Source: Cyanobium gracile_A
GTDB lineage: Bacteria > Cyanobacteriota > Cyanobacteriia > PCC-6307 > Cyanobiaceae
Reading direction: 5' to 3'
Length of the DNA stretch: 64,000 nucleotides
Assembly: GCF_034931305.1 (NCBI RefSeq)
Contig: NZ_JAYGHY010000012.1
Coordinates: 1-64,000 of the forward strand
The notes under the pieces are model-generated. The model was not told where the DNA came from and ran no database searches. It saw only the letters and a list, made by a program, of their open reading frames with translations. The position numbers were made by a program, and so were the translations under genes. Positions within the stretch are counted from its first letter, which is position 1; each line of letters begins with the position of its first letter. Below are positions 50,581-60,181 of this stretch, piece by piece.

Positions 50581-51507
50581 CCGGATCCTGTGCCCTTTCG
50601 GGAGCGCATTCATACCTATGACCCCTACATCTTGAACAGCGGCATCAAAGAGAAGAACTGCACGGTCCCGATTGGCAAGCCCTACGGCCTGGCGACGCGA
50701 CCGAACTACGACCTCTGCCAGAAACCTGGCAAGCCTGGGGCACGAGAGATCTTTCTGCTGGGCGACTCCCATGCTTTGCATTTGGTGCCGATGCTCGATT
50801 CGGTAACCAGCCGCACGGGACAGCGGCTGACGCTTGCTTTTCAAATGGCCTGCTTCCTTGACACGTCCATGGTGGCGACTCTGGGAAATGTGAAGTTCCC
50901 CGTTTGTCAGGATCTCGCCAGAGGTGAGATGGAACGCGCCCTTGAGCGTTTGAAGCCCGGTGATATTGTGATGATCTCAAGCTGGCTGAATTCTTATCTT
51001 TCGGGATTGTCCTCCAGTGGTAAGCCTTCACCCATGGTGGTGGAGAAGCATGGCAGGCGGATCAACCCCCCTGAGGCGAGAGCGATCCATGTCGCGAACC
51101 TTCGCCGATTTGCCAAGCAGTTGGCGGCCAGGGACCTGCATTTGGTGCTTACGGTGGATACACCCATGCTGTTGCAAAAGCCCATGGAATGCAGGCCGAA
51201 GCCTGGCCAATGGGAGCAATGTTCACCAGAGCCGCAGATCACCGCTCGCATGCAGCAGACCATCAGGGAGACCCTTACGGAGGCTGCGGCTGGATTGTCG
51301 AATGTGCATCTGTTTGATCCCAGCCCTTTCTTCCTTGACGCTGAAGGTCGCGTTACCCCCATGCGGCCAGACGGAACACTGCTCTTTTCCGATGACCATC
51401 ACCTGAGCGTGTCGGGGAGCCGATCGCTGGCGGGTCCGTTCGAGCGCTTCCTGCAACAGCAGGGCCTCACCAGCCCCGGGCCCACCCCCTCCGCCCCCTC
51501 GCCATGA
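49387..51507 (+). CDS. Acyltransferase-3 / SGNH fusion, copy 3
   Basis: The 706-residue paralogue has the AT3 domain starting YRPDIDALRGAAMLAVLVFH and the SGNH domain with LLGDSHALHLVPM near 459 and SDDHHLSVSGS near 668. Two short patches separate it from the others in the otherwise conserved half: LGQASKPFWPRLG replaces LSKAASQPLGPRLG, and DYFNPDADLN replaces DYFARDADLN. The SGNH half is the most divergent and has extra Cys-containing loops (ECRPKPGQWEQCS). The stop overlaps the next gene's start (ATGA), so the four genes probably form one transcript. Confidence 0.88.
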   Translation: MVAATTSSPVAASAKASAPGRFAYRPDIDALRGAAMLAVLVFHLNKGWLPGGFTGVDIFFVISGYVVMGSLLGQASKPFWPRLGNFYLRRVRRLLPNLLACLAVTSLAVAALIPPLESGPYFNAALKALFGWSNNFLMGQIDYFNPDADLNPFLHTWSLGVEQQFYLVFPLLLLGIGYGVRRSVPLLTALTVLSVGASWWWTQNAPMAAFFLMPSRLWELTSGSLLLVAQRRGLLVAPWLKGRWLRLAGAALLLWAVVATSEREGFPVPGVLPAVLGTLLVLQAGPGEGGRFLPGRWLERGLLTAGLLSYSLYLWHWPVIVLLRWTLGMETWWQYGLAVVGSVVLAVGAYGLVEQPVRRHPLTWWWEMVLALLAVVGLWLGIDALHHQFRGKLFIGPDPDPVPFRERIHTYDPYILNSGIKEKNCTVPIGKPYGLATRPNYDLCQKPGKPGAREIFLLGDSHALHLVPMLDSVTSRTGQRLTLAFQMACFLDTSMVATLGNVKFPVCQDLARGEMERALERLKPGDIVMISSWLNSYLSGLSSSGKPSPMVVEKHGRRINPPEARAIHVANLRRFAKQLAARDLHLVLTVDTPMLLQKPMECRPKPGQWEQCSPEPQITARMQQTIRETLTEAAAGLSNVHLFDPSPFFLDAEGRVTPMRPDGTLLFSDDHHLSVSGSRSLAGPFERFLQQQGLTSPGPTPSAPSP

Positions 51508-52367
51508 CCCTGCATCCCCCCACCGGGGCTTCCCCCCACTGGCGCTTCACCGATCCGGCCAGCGGCGATTCCCTCACGGTCGTCCCCGAGCGCGGCGGGC
51601 TGGTCACGGGCTGGTGCTGCGGCGGCAGCGAGATCCTCTACTTCGATGCCGAGCGCTTCGCCGACCCCGCCAAGTCGGTGCGGGGGGGGATCCCTGTGCT
51701 CTTCCCCATCTGCGGCAATCTGCCCGGCGACGAGCTCGTGCTGCCCCAGGGGCGCTTTCCATTGCCCCAGCACGGTTTTGCCCGTGATCTGCCCTGGTCG
51801 ATCGCTCCGCTCCCGGCAGGGGACGGCGTGCGCCTGCGCCTGGAAGACAGCCCCCTCAGCCGCCCCCATTTCCCCTTCGCCTTCGTCCTCGAGCTGGAGC
51901 TGCGGCTGCAGCCCTCGGCCCTGGCGATCACGGCCCGGATCAACAACCGGGGTGAGGCCGGTGCGGCGCCCCTCCCCTTCAGCCTGGGCCTGCACCCCTA
52001 CATCGCCGTCGCCGATCTGGCCCGCGTGCGGCTCGAAGGCCTGCCGGCGGACTGCTTCGACCACCTCAGCATGGCTCCGGCTGCCACTGCTGATCAGCTG
52101 TCCCGGCTGGAGCAGGGGGTGGATTTTCTCTGCAGCGGCCAGGGCCCGGTGCGCCTGGTGGATCCAGCGGGGGGTCGGGTGGTGACGCTGTCCCCCTCGG
52201 CGCCGATGGATCTGGTGGTGGTGTGGAGCGACCCGCCTCGGCCCATGCTCTGCCTGGAGCCCTGGAGCGGGCCGCGGGGAGCCCTGAGCACGGGAGAACG
52301 GCGCCTGCTGGTGCCCGCCGGGGAGTCCCTGGAGCTGGGTTGCCGCTACAGCGTCGAAACGCTCTGA
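51504..52367 (+). CDS. Aldose 1-epimerase-like / hexose-6-phosphate mutarotase-like protein
   Basis: The 287-residue protein belongs to the galactose-mutarotase fold. Visible family features are GGLVTGWCCGGSEILYFD near the N-terminus, RGGIPVLFPICGNLPG, LPQHGFARDLPW with the catalytic-type His, FSLGLHPYIAV with the second His, and VVWSDPPRPMLCLEPWSG near the end. Such enzymes interconvert sugar anomers, often on hexose phosphates in the D-hexose-6-phosphate mutarotase group. It starts inside the stop of the third acyltransferase gene (ATGA). The true substrate is not known. Confidence 0.82.
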   Translation: MTLHPPTGASPHWRFTDPASGDSLTVVPERGGLVTGWCCGGSEILYFDAERFADPAKSVRGGIPVLFPICGNLPGDELVLPQGRFPLPQHGFARDLPWSIAPLPAGDGVRLRLEDSPLSRPHFPFAFVLELELRLQPSALAITARINNRGEAGAAPLPFSLGLHPYIAVADLARVRLEGLPADCFDHLSMAPAATADQLSRLEQGVDFLCSGQGPVRLVDPAGGRVVTLSPSAPMDLVVVWSDPPRPMLCLEPWSGPRGALSTGERRLLVPAGESLELGCRYSVETL

Positions 52368-53557
52368 GCAACGCCCGGCAGCCGGCCCGGCGCCAGCTGC
52401 CCGGCCGGATCGAAGCGGCGCTTGATCGCCTCGATCAGCGGCCGCGACGGGGCATCCAGCCAGGCCGGCAGGCCGGCCACCGGCGGCTGGCGCAGCACGG
52501 TGAGATGGCCCCCCAGCTCCGTGCAGAGGCTGCGCAGTGCCAGCATCTGGCCTGAGGTCACAGTGGCCTGGGGTTCCTCCGAGCCTGTCCAGGCCAGGCC
52601 GAGGCCGCTGCCGGCCGCCATGTCCACGGACAGGCCGGCCAGGGCTGGGGCCTGCATCAGGGTCTCAAGCCGGTCGGGGCTGACGCCGAGCCGCAGCAGC
52701 CAGGCAGGCGCGGTGGCCGCCGTGCTGGGCGTGGCGGCGCCTCCCCGGGCTCGGGCCAGCCAGGCCTCGGTGGTGGTGGCGTCCAGCACTCGGGCCTTCA
52801 GGCTGCTGCGCTCCTGCAAACAACGCACCTGCTCTTCCAGGGTGGCCGCATCAACGCTGGCCAGGCCGATCAGCAGCAGGGGTTCCGATGCCAGGCCGGC
52901 AGCGCTGGCCAGGCTGCCATTCCACCAGTCGATCCGCTCCGGGCTGAGGCTGGAGCCCAGCAACCAGCGGCTGAGCAGGGCCAGAGCGCCGGTCTGGCCC
53001 TGGAAGCAGACACTGCGGCGCAGGGGCGGCTGGGGCAGGGTGCGCAGGGTCAGTTCGGTGATCAGGCCCAGGGAGCCCCAGCTGCCGGTGAACAGCCGCA
53101 TCAGGTCGTAACCGGCCACGTTCTTCACCACCTTGCCGCCGGCCCTGGCCGTCACCCCATCGGCCCGCATCAGCTCAAGGCCGATCAGCTGGTCCCGCAC
53201 CCCCAGGTAGCGCTGGCGGTAGCCGCCCGCCAGGCCCCGGGCCACCAGGCCACCGATGCTGCCGGCGGTGGCGCCATCGCCGTCCCCCCAGGGGGCATCC
53301 ACGGACAACCACTGGCCATGGTGTCCGAGAACCTCCTGCACCTCCACCAGTGGTGTGCCGGCGGCCACGGTGATGGTGAAATCGCCGGGGTTGAACTCCC
53401 GCACCCCCCGCAGAGCGGCGCAGCTGAGCACCGTGCAGGGCCCCTGGAGCGGCGGTCCCCAGTCGAGGCGGCTGCCCAGGCCCGCGGGCAGCCAGGCCGA
53501 ACCTTGCCGGTGCAGGTCCCGCACCAGCTCCTGCAGCTCGCTGGGCTCAGGTCGCAT
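52346..53557 (-). CDS. glcE: Glycolate oxidase FAD-binding subunit GlcE
   Basis: GlcE is a smaller FAD-binding partner of glycolate dehydrogenase, which oxidises glycolate to glyoxylate in photorespiration. The 403-residue protein has the FAD-type PCMH domain: FTITVAAGTPLVEVQEVL, GDGDGATAGSIGGLVARG and KVVKNVAGYDLMRLFTGSWGSLG. The Met at 53557 is preferred over the Met ten codons upstream, which would leave no room for the divergent kinase promoter. Its 3' end overlaps the mutarotase-like gene by 22 bases. GlcD is not in the window. Confidence 0.9.
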   Translation of the reverse strand: MRPEPSELQELVRDLHRQGSAWLPAGLGSRLDWGPPLQGPCTVLSCAALRGVREFNPGDFTITVAAGTPLVEVQEVLGHHGQWLSVDAPWGDGDGATAGSIGGLVARGLAGGYRQRYLGVRDQLIGLELMRADGVTARAGGKVVKNVAGYDLMRLFTGSWGSLGLITELTLRTLPQPPLRRSVCFQGQTGALALLSRWLLGSSLSPERIDWWNGSLASAAGLASEPLLLIGLASVDAATLEEQVRCLQERSSLKARVLDATTTEAWLARARGGAATPSTAATAPAWLLRLGVSPDRLETLMQAPALAGLSVDMAAGSGLGLAWTGSEEPQATVTSGQMLALRSLCTELGGHLTVLRQPPVAGLPAWLDAPSRPLIEAIKRRFDPAGQLAPGRLPGVAQSVSTL

Positions 53558-53574
53558 CACGGCACGATGGTGCC

Positions 53575-54999
53575 ATGGCGCAGGCAACCGTCGATTCCGG
53601 GTCCGATCTCAAGATCCTCGTCATCGACGACGACCCCACCGGCTCCCAGACCGTGCACGGCTGCCCCTTGCTGTTGCGCTGGGACGCCGAGACCCTGGCT
53701 GCCGGCCTGGCCCACCCGTCGCCGCTGCTGTTCCTGCTGGCCAACACCCGGGCCCTGGCGCCGGCGGCGGCAGCCGAGCGAGTGCGCGAGATCTGCCGCG
53801 CCCTGCGGCCTGCCCTCCGGCAGGCGGTGGCTGTCGGCCGCATCGGTGGCTGGCTGGTGGTGAGCCGGGGCGATTCCACCCTGCGGGGCCACTTCCCCCT
53901 GGAGGTGGAGGTGATCAACGAGGAGCTCGGCCCCTTCGACGCCACCCTGCTGGTGCCGGCCTTCCTGGAGGGGGGGCGCACCACCGTCGATGGGGTGCAT
54001 CGGCTCCACGGCCAGCCCGTGCATGAGAGCCCGTTCGCCCGGGACGGCCTGTTCGCCTACGGAACCAGCTACCTGCCGGACTGGGTGGCGGAGAAGAGTT
54101 CGGGACGGATCCCCGCCGCCGCGGTCGACCGCATCGGCTGGCGGGAGCTGGACGTGGGCGGTGCTCCCCTGCGGCGTCACCTGGAGCGCCTCGAGGGCAA
54201 TGCCTGCGTGGCGGTGGATGGGGCCTCCGTCCCGCAGCTGGCGGCCCTGGCCACCGCGGTGCGCTGCGTGATGGCTACAGGGGGCCCGGCGGATGATGGC
54301 CCCGGCGATGGGCGTCCCCGCCGCTTCCTGTTCCAGAGCGCCGCCAGCCTGATCCAGGCCCTGGCAGGCTTGCCCCCCCAGCCGCTGGCGCCGGCGGCTC
54401 TGGCGTCCCTGCGCCGCCGCCGCGGCGAGCGGCCCCTGCCGGGGCTGGTGCTGGTGGGTTCCCATGTGCCCCTGGCCGACCGCCAGCTGGAGCGCTTGCT
54501 GGAGGAACCCGGTTGCGTCGGGGTGGAACTGGCGGTGGCCAAGGTCCAGCGGTTGCTGGAGGGCCCGGAACCGGTGCGGTTGCTGGCCTCGTTGGAGCTG
54601 GCCTGGGGGCAGCGGCTGGCGGACGTGCTGGCCGGCGGCCACACGCCGGTGCTGTTCACCAGCCGTGGCGAGGCCCGCTGTCGCCACGCGCAGGAGCGCC
54701 GGGCGCTGGGCCTGGCCCTGGCGGGGGTGATGGCGCGGCGGGCGGCGGCCGTCGCCCCCGATCTGGGCTACCTGATCAGCAAGGGGGGGATCACCACCCA
54801 CACCCTGCTGGCCGATGGGCTGGCCCTGGAGCAGGTGGAGCTCCAGGGCCAGCTGCTGCCAGGACTCTCACTGGTGCTGGCCGCCCCAGACACCGATCAG
54901 GGGCCCCTGCCCGTGCTCACTTTTCCCGGCAACCTGGGCGACGACGGCACCCTGCGGGAGGCGTGGCGATGGATGGAGGCTCAGGCCGGTCCGCCGTAG
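53575..54999 (+). CDS. Four-carbon acid sugar kinase family protein (DUF1537)
   Basis: The 474-residue protein has the two-domain layout of this family. The N-terminal substrate domain begins ILVIDDDPTGSQTVHG and has SRGDSTLRGHFPLE; the C-terminal nucleotide domain has GLVLVGSHVPLADRQ and the glycine-rich LISKGGITTHTLLADGL. Known members phosphorylate C4 sugar acids such as threonate, erythronate or oxidised forms (DtnK/OtnK). It lies on the opposite strand between glcE and glcF; the starts of the kinase and glcE are only 17 bp apart and its end overlaps the glcF 3' end by 19 bases. Co-occurrence with glycolate oxidase genes suggests handling of related sugar acids, an inference. Confidence 0.85.
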   Translation: MAQATVDSGSDLKILVIDDDPTGSQTVHGCPLLLRWDAETLAAGLAHPSPLLFLLANTRALAPAAAAERVREICRALRPALRQAVAVGRIGGWLVVSRGDSTLRGHFPLEVEVINEELGPFDATLLVPAFLEGGRTTVDGVHRLHGQPVHESPFARDGLFAYGTSYLPDWVAEKSSGRIPAAAVDRIGWRELDVGGAPLRRHLERLEGNACVAVDGASVPQLAALATAVRCVMATGGPADDGPGDGRPRRFLFQSAASLIQALAGLPPQPLAPAALASLRRRRGERPLPGLVLVGSHVPLADRQLERLLEEPGCVGVELAVAKVQRLLEGPEPVRLLASLELAWGQRLADVLAGGHTPVLFTSRGEARCRHAQERRALGLALAGVMARRAAAVAPDLGYLISKGGITTHTLLADGLALEQVELQGQLLPGLSLVLAAPDTDQGPLPVLTFPGNLGDDGTLREAWRWMEAQAGPP

Positions 55000-56363
55000 C
55001 TGCGATCCAGCAGCTCGATCGGATGGAGCACCGGCAACGGCCGCGCCTGCCCCTCCATGGCCTGGCGGATCTGGAGCGTGCAGCCGATGTTGGCGCTCAC
55101 GGCCAGCGCGGCGCCGGTGCCGCTCAGATCCGCCGCCTTGATCCGCCCCAGTTCGGCGGCTTCCTCCGGCTGCATCAGGTTGTAGATGCCGGCGCTGCCG
55201 CAGCAGACGCCCGCTTCGGTGGCTTCGCGGATCCGCACATGGGGGATCCGGCCCAGCAGGCGACGGGGCTGGGCCGCCAGGCCCTGGCCGTGCAGCTGGT
55301 GGCAGGCATCGTGGTAGGCCAATTCCAGGGGCCGCTCCGCACTGGCGGCCGTGCCGTCGCCGTGCGGGAGCGGCCGCAACGCCGCCTGGAAGCTGTCGCT
55401 GAGCCCGACCTCGTCGAGGAATTCCTGGATGTCGGCGACTCTGCCCAGCAGGGGATGGCGGCTGCCGAGGATCTCCCCGTAGGACTTCATGGTGTGGCCG
55501 CAGCCCGAGGCGGCCACCAGCAGGGCCTCGAGGGGTTCGGGGCCCGCGGCCTTGCCCGGGCCGATCACCGCCTCGAAGCTGGACATCAGGGCCGTCGCCA
55601 GCTCCCTGGTCTGGGCCAGTTCCCCCTGGTGGTGGGTCATGGCGCCACAGCAGCCCTGGTCGGGCGGGATCACCACCTCAATGCCGTTGGCGGCCAGCAC
55701 CCGGATGGCGGCGGCGTTCACCCCCGGCTCAAAGACGCGCTGGACGCAACCGAGCACCAGCCCGACCCGGCGCCGGCGGGGTCCGCGTGCCGGTACCAGC
55801 ACGGGCCAGTCGTCGCGGAAGGCCTGCTCCGGCAGCGGTGGCAGGAGCTTCTCCATCGCCGCGACCTGGGGCCCGAACAGGCGGGTGAGCCCGCTGCGGC
55901 GCGCCAGGGCCTGCAGGGGTGTGCCGGCGTAGGCCCGCAAAGGCGCCAGCAGGGCCCGCAGCCGCTGGGGGTAGGGGAGCAGGGCGAAGATCAGCCGCCG
56001 GAAGACGCGTTGCGCGGGGCTGCGCAGTTCGGGCGCGTTCAGCCGCGGCCGCATGGTCTCGATCAGCTGGTCGTAGCGCACGCCCGCCGGGCAGGCGGTG
56101 ACGCAGGCGAAGCAGCCCAGACAGCTGTCGAAGTGCTTCGCCACTGTGGCATCCAGCACCAGCTCCCCGGCGTCGATCGCCTTGAGGGCATGGATCCGTC
56201 CCCGGGGCGAATCCATTTCGGTGGCCAGCACCCGGTAGCTGGCGCAGGTGGGCAGGCAGAAGCCGCAGTGGACGCACGGGTCGGCGGCAATGAATCCGGC
56301 GCCGGGGGCTGCGGCACCCGGAGAACCGCTGGCGGCGATGGACGGGAGGCTCATGCCCTCCAT
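54981..56363 (-). CDS. glcF: Glycolate oxidase iron-sulfur subunit GlcF
   Basis: GlcF carries electrons from the GlcD/GlcE flavin subunits to the quinone pool. The 460-residue protein (Met 56363, or Met 56354) has two ferredoxin-like cluster motifs, CVHCGFCLPTCASY near residue 31 and CLGCFACVTACPAG near 80, and two C-terminal CCG domains, visible as GCCGAMTHHQGE and GVCCGSAGIYNLM. This is the standard GlcF layout. It is separated from glcE by the kinase gene on the other strand, so the two glycolate genes are not one simple operon here. Confidence 0.93.
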   Translation of the reverse strand: MEGMSLPSIAASGSPGAAAPGAGFIAADPCVHCGFCLPTCASYRVLATEMDSPRGRIHALKAIDAGELVLDATVAKHFDSCLGCFACVTACPAGVRYDQLIETMRPRLNAPELRSPAQRVFRRLIFALLPYPQRLRALLAPLRAYAGTPLQALARRSGLTRLFGPQVAAMEKLLPPLPEQAFRDDWPVLVPARGPRRRRVGLVLGCVQRVFEPGVNAAAIRVLAANGIEVVIPPDQGCCGAMTHHQGELAQTRELATALMSSFEAVIGPGKAAGPEPLEALLVAASGCGHTMKSYGEILGSRHPLLGRVADIQEFLDEVGLSDSFQAALRPLPHGDGTAASAERPLELAYHDACHQLHGQGLAAQPRRLLGRIPHVRIREATEAGVCCGSAGIYNLMQPEEAAELGRIKAADLSGTGAALAVSANIGCTLQIRQAMEGQARPLPVLHPIELLDRSYGGPA

Positions 56364-56400
56364 TGTTGCCGCTCGCCAGGCGCCTCCCGACAGCCCGTCG

Positions 56401-57300
56401 TCAGTCCCAGAAAGCGCCGAACCAGGCGTCCCACTGTCGCGGCATGTGGAGCATCAGGCCAGCCCCCGGGTAATTCGTCAGTTCCCCCACCAGGACGCCC
56501 TTGTCGCTCAGATAGCCGTCCACCCGCAGGAAGGGTGTGTCCGAGGAGAGTTCCCTGGCCAGGGCGAGGAAGGTCTGCAGCTCCTTCTGATCGGTGGCGG
56601 CAAGCTCCGGGCAGTGGTCGAACTGGGGCCTCAGCAGCGGCAACGGCTGAAGCGTCTCATCGAGAAACAGCTCCTTGCTGCGGGGCAGATGCCGCTGGCT
56701 GCCGCGGTGGGCGATGTGGGCGGACTCCGAGCGATGCAGCCGTATCCCCCTGACCCGGCCGCGGAAGCAGAAGGCACTCATTTCGGTGCACGGCCGGGAG
56801 GCGAAGCTGAGCAGCTCTTCGGCGAGGAGCCGGCGCGGCAGCTTCAGGTAGCCCCACTCCTGAAAGGTGTCGGCGTAGTCGGAATCCAACCATATCCGGG
56901 CCTGTTCCATCACTTCTTCGTCGAAGGGATGGGTGGTGCTGTCCACCAGCTGAAACCAACCGGACCCGTGGCTGGCCTTGAGCATCCAACGATCCGGCAG
57001 GGGCAGGGCCTTCAGCGCCTCAACGCTGTCCGCGACAGCCAGGGTGGTTGGAGTGTGGCCGGAACCGATCCGGGCTGCGATCCACTGCTTGGCGGCGATC
57101 TTGTCGCAGAAGGTGCGCAGCAGGGGATCGCGGTCCGTCAGGATCCGATGCAGGATCCGCTCGCTCAGCAGCGTGGGGTGGCGAAGATCGGGAGCGGCCC
57201 CATTGAGCTGCCGGTAGCAGGTGGCCAGTTGCACCCGCTTGGGCAGAACCCTGATCAAACGTCGAGCTGCGTGGGACTTCCAGCTCCTTACAGACTGCAT
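56401..57300 (-). CDS. TupA-like ATP-grasp protein 2
   Basis: The 299-residue protein has WMLKASHGSGWFQLVDS, the same ATP-grasp/TupA-like loop as the gene at 32090-33133, preceded by LLRTFCDKIAAKQWIAARIG and followed by YLKLPRRLLAEELL. The C-terminal part has LRVDGYLSDKGVLVGELTNYPGAGLM, aligning with RIDLMVGDDERIYLNEVTFSPNAG of the first copy. Overall similarity is moderate, so these are old paralogues. It sits 37 bp after the glcF start, reading away from the icd 3' end; no glycan genes adjoin it. Its amino-acid or sugar substrates are unknown. Confidence 0.72.
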   Translation of the reverse strand: MQSVRSWKSHAARRLIRVLPKRVQLATCYRQLNGAAPDLRHPTLLSERILHRILTDRDPLLRTFCDKIAAKQWIAARIGSGHTPTTLAVADSVEALKALPLPDRWMLKASHGSGWFQLVDSTTHPFDEEVMEQARIWLDSDYADTFQEWGYLKLPRRLLAEELLSFASRPCTEMSAFCFRGRVRGIRLHRSESAHIAHRGSQRHLPRSKELFLDETLQPLPLLRPQFDHCPELAATDQKELQTFLALARELSSDTPFLRVDGYLSDKGVLVGELTNYPGAGLMLHMPRQWDAWFGAFWD

Positions 57301-57397
57301 CTACGAGATGACGGATCCGGGTTGGACCTTAAGGAGGTTGTCGTGGTTTTGCAGGCCATCGCCAACCAGATCCGTGGGGGTGGGCCACCACCGGCCT

Positions 57398-58828
<1,431 letters not shown>

Positions 58829-58898
58829 TGAGTCGGCACGGAACGCGCCGTTGAGCCTAGGTTTCGGACACATTGGCTTTCTGCTCAGGGGAAACGGC

Positions 58899-59351
58899 AT
58901 GAATGCGGCCGACCAGGCCCGATCGGTGGAACTGGCTGCCGCCATCGCCGCGGTGGTGGGTCATTTCCGACTGCATTTCCCCGCCGCCCGAGCCAATCTC
59001 ACCCCCTGGCGCGACGATCCCCTCACCCGTGCCTTCGATGAGCGGGAAACCCTGGATCTCTCGCTCCACTTCCCCGGCTGGAGTCCCCGGCTGCAGTGCC
59101 GCTCCCTGCTCGTGCAGCTGCGGCTGGAGCGGGCTCCAGCCGGATCAGGCGAACGGCCACGGCTGCTGGGCGTGCTGATCCGGGGCCTCACCTATGAATC
59201 GGAGCGTTGGCGCCTGGCCACGGTCGGAGACTGGCAGCCTTCGGGGTCCCATCTCCCTTCGGTGGAGGTGGTGTCCTCGCTCCAGCAGATCTGCCGTGAG
59301 CTGTTCGATCTCTTCGGTGATGTGGCGGACCGAGGGACGCGGGCCGCGTAA
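58899..59351 (+). CDS. Conserved-type hypothetical protein
   Basis: The 150-residue product begins at ATG 58899. It is alpha/beta mixed, with PAARANLTPWRDDPLTRAF, an FPGWSPRLQCRSLLVQLRL strand pair and a C-terminal helix EVVSSLQQICRELFDLFGDV. No transmembrane segment or known motif is seen. It lies between icd, divergent by 70 bp, and heme oxygenase, 76 bp upstream on the same strand. I do not recognise the function. Confidence 0.65.
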   Translation: MNAADQARSVELAAAIAAVVGHFRLHFPAARANLTPWRDDPLTRAFDERETLDLSLHFPGWSPRLQCRSLLVQLRLERAPAGSGERPRLLGVLIRGLTYESERWRLATVGDWQPSGSHLPSVEVVSSLQQICRELFDLFGDVADRGTRAA

Positions 59352-59427
59352 TCCTTCGCAACCTTGGCGCCTTGCCCGGAAGGCCCCACCTACTTTGGAT
59401 CCTCTGCCCGCGCAGCCTTCCGATCCC

Positions 59428-60141
59428 ATGCCCGTCGCCCTTGCTTCCCAACTCCGTGAGGGAACGAAGAAAGCCCACACGATGGCCGAGAACACCGGTT
59501 TCGTGAGCTGTTTCCTCAAGGGGGTGGTCGACAAGGCCAGCTACCGCACCCTGGTGGCCGACCTGTGGTTCGTTTACAGCGCCATGGAAGAGGAGATCGG
59601 CAAGCTGGTCGACCATCCGGTCGTCGGTCCGATCGCCTCACCCGAGCTCAACCGCCGCGAGTCCCTCGAGGCCGATCTCACCTTCTACTTCGGTGGCGAC
59701 TGGCGGCAGCAGATCCGCGCCACCCCCGGTGCCCAGGAGTATGTGGCCCGCCTGCACAAGGTGGCTCGGGAATGCCCCGAATTGCTCGTCGGCCACCACT
59801 ACACCCGCTACATCGGCGACCTCTCCGGCGGCCAGATCCTCAAGAACATCGCCCAGAAGGCGATGAATCTGGGCGAGCACGATGGCCTGCGTTTCTACGA
59901 ATTCGACGCCATCAACGATGAGAAGGCCTTCAAGGCCACCTACCGGCTCACCCTCGACAGCCTGCCGATCGACCAGGCCATGGCCGACCGGATCGTGGCC
60001 GAGGCCAACGAAGCCTTCCACTGCAACATGAAGATGTTCCAGGAACTGGAAGGCAACCTGGTGGCCGCGATCGGCAAGGTGCTGTTCGGCTTCCTCACCC
60101 GCCGCAGCCGCACCGGCAGCACTGAGGCCGTGCCCGCCTAG
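59428..60141 (+). CDS. ho1: Heme oxygenase
   Basis: Heme oxygenase opens heme to biliverdin IXalpha with ferredoxin electrons, the first step to phycobilins for phycobilisomes. The 237-residue protein has the proximal heme His in TKKAHTMAENTGF near residue 17, and the distal-helix glycines in YIGDLSGGQILKNIAQKAM. Length and motifs match cyanobacterial HO1. ATG 59428 gives MPVALASQLREGT. No bilin reductase (pcyA/pebAB) is in the window. Confidence 0.96.
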   Translation: MPVALASQLREGTKKAHTMAENTGFVSCFLKGVVDKASYRTLVADLWFVYSAMEEEIGKLVDHPVVGPIASPELNRRESLEADLTFYFGGDWRQQIRATPGAQEYVARLHKVARECPELLVGHHYTRYIGDLSGGQILKNIAQKAMNLGEHDGLRFYEFDAINDEKAFKATYRLTLDSLPIDQAMADRIVAEANEAFHCNMKMFQELEGNLVAAIGKVLFGFLTRRSRTGSTEAVPA

Positions 60142-60181
60142 GTTTTCCAGGCCTTCGGCGGCCGCCGCCACCCCGATCCGC

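Noticed and set aside
45177..51507. CRISPR array or short-repeat origin of the strong repetition
   Set aside because: The repeats are over 1 kb, protein-coding and direct. No short repeat-spacer array is present here or elsewhere in the window.
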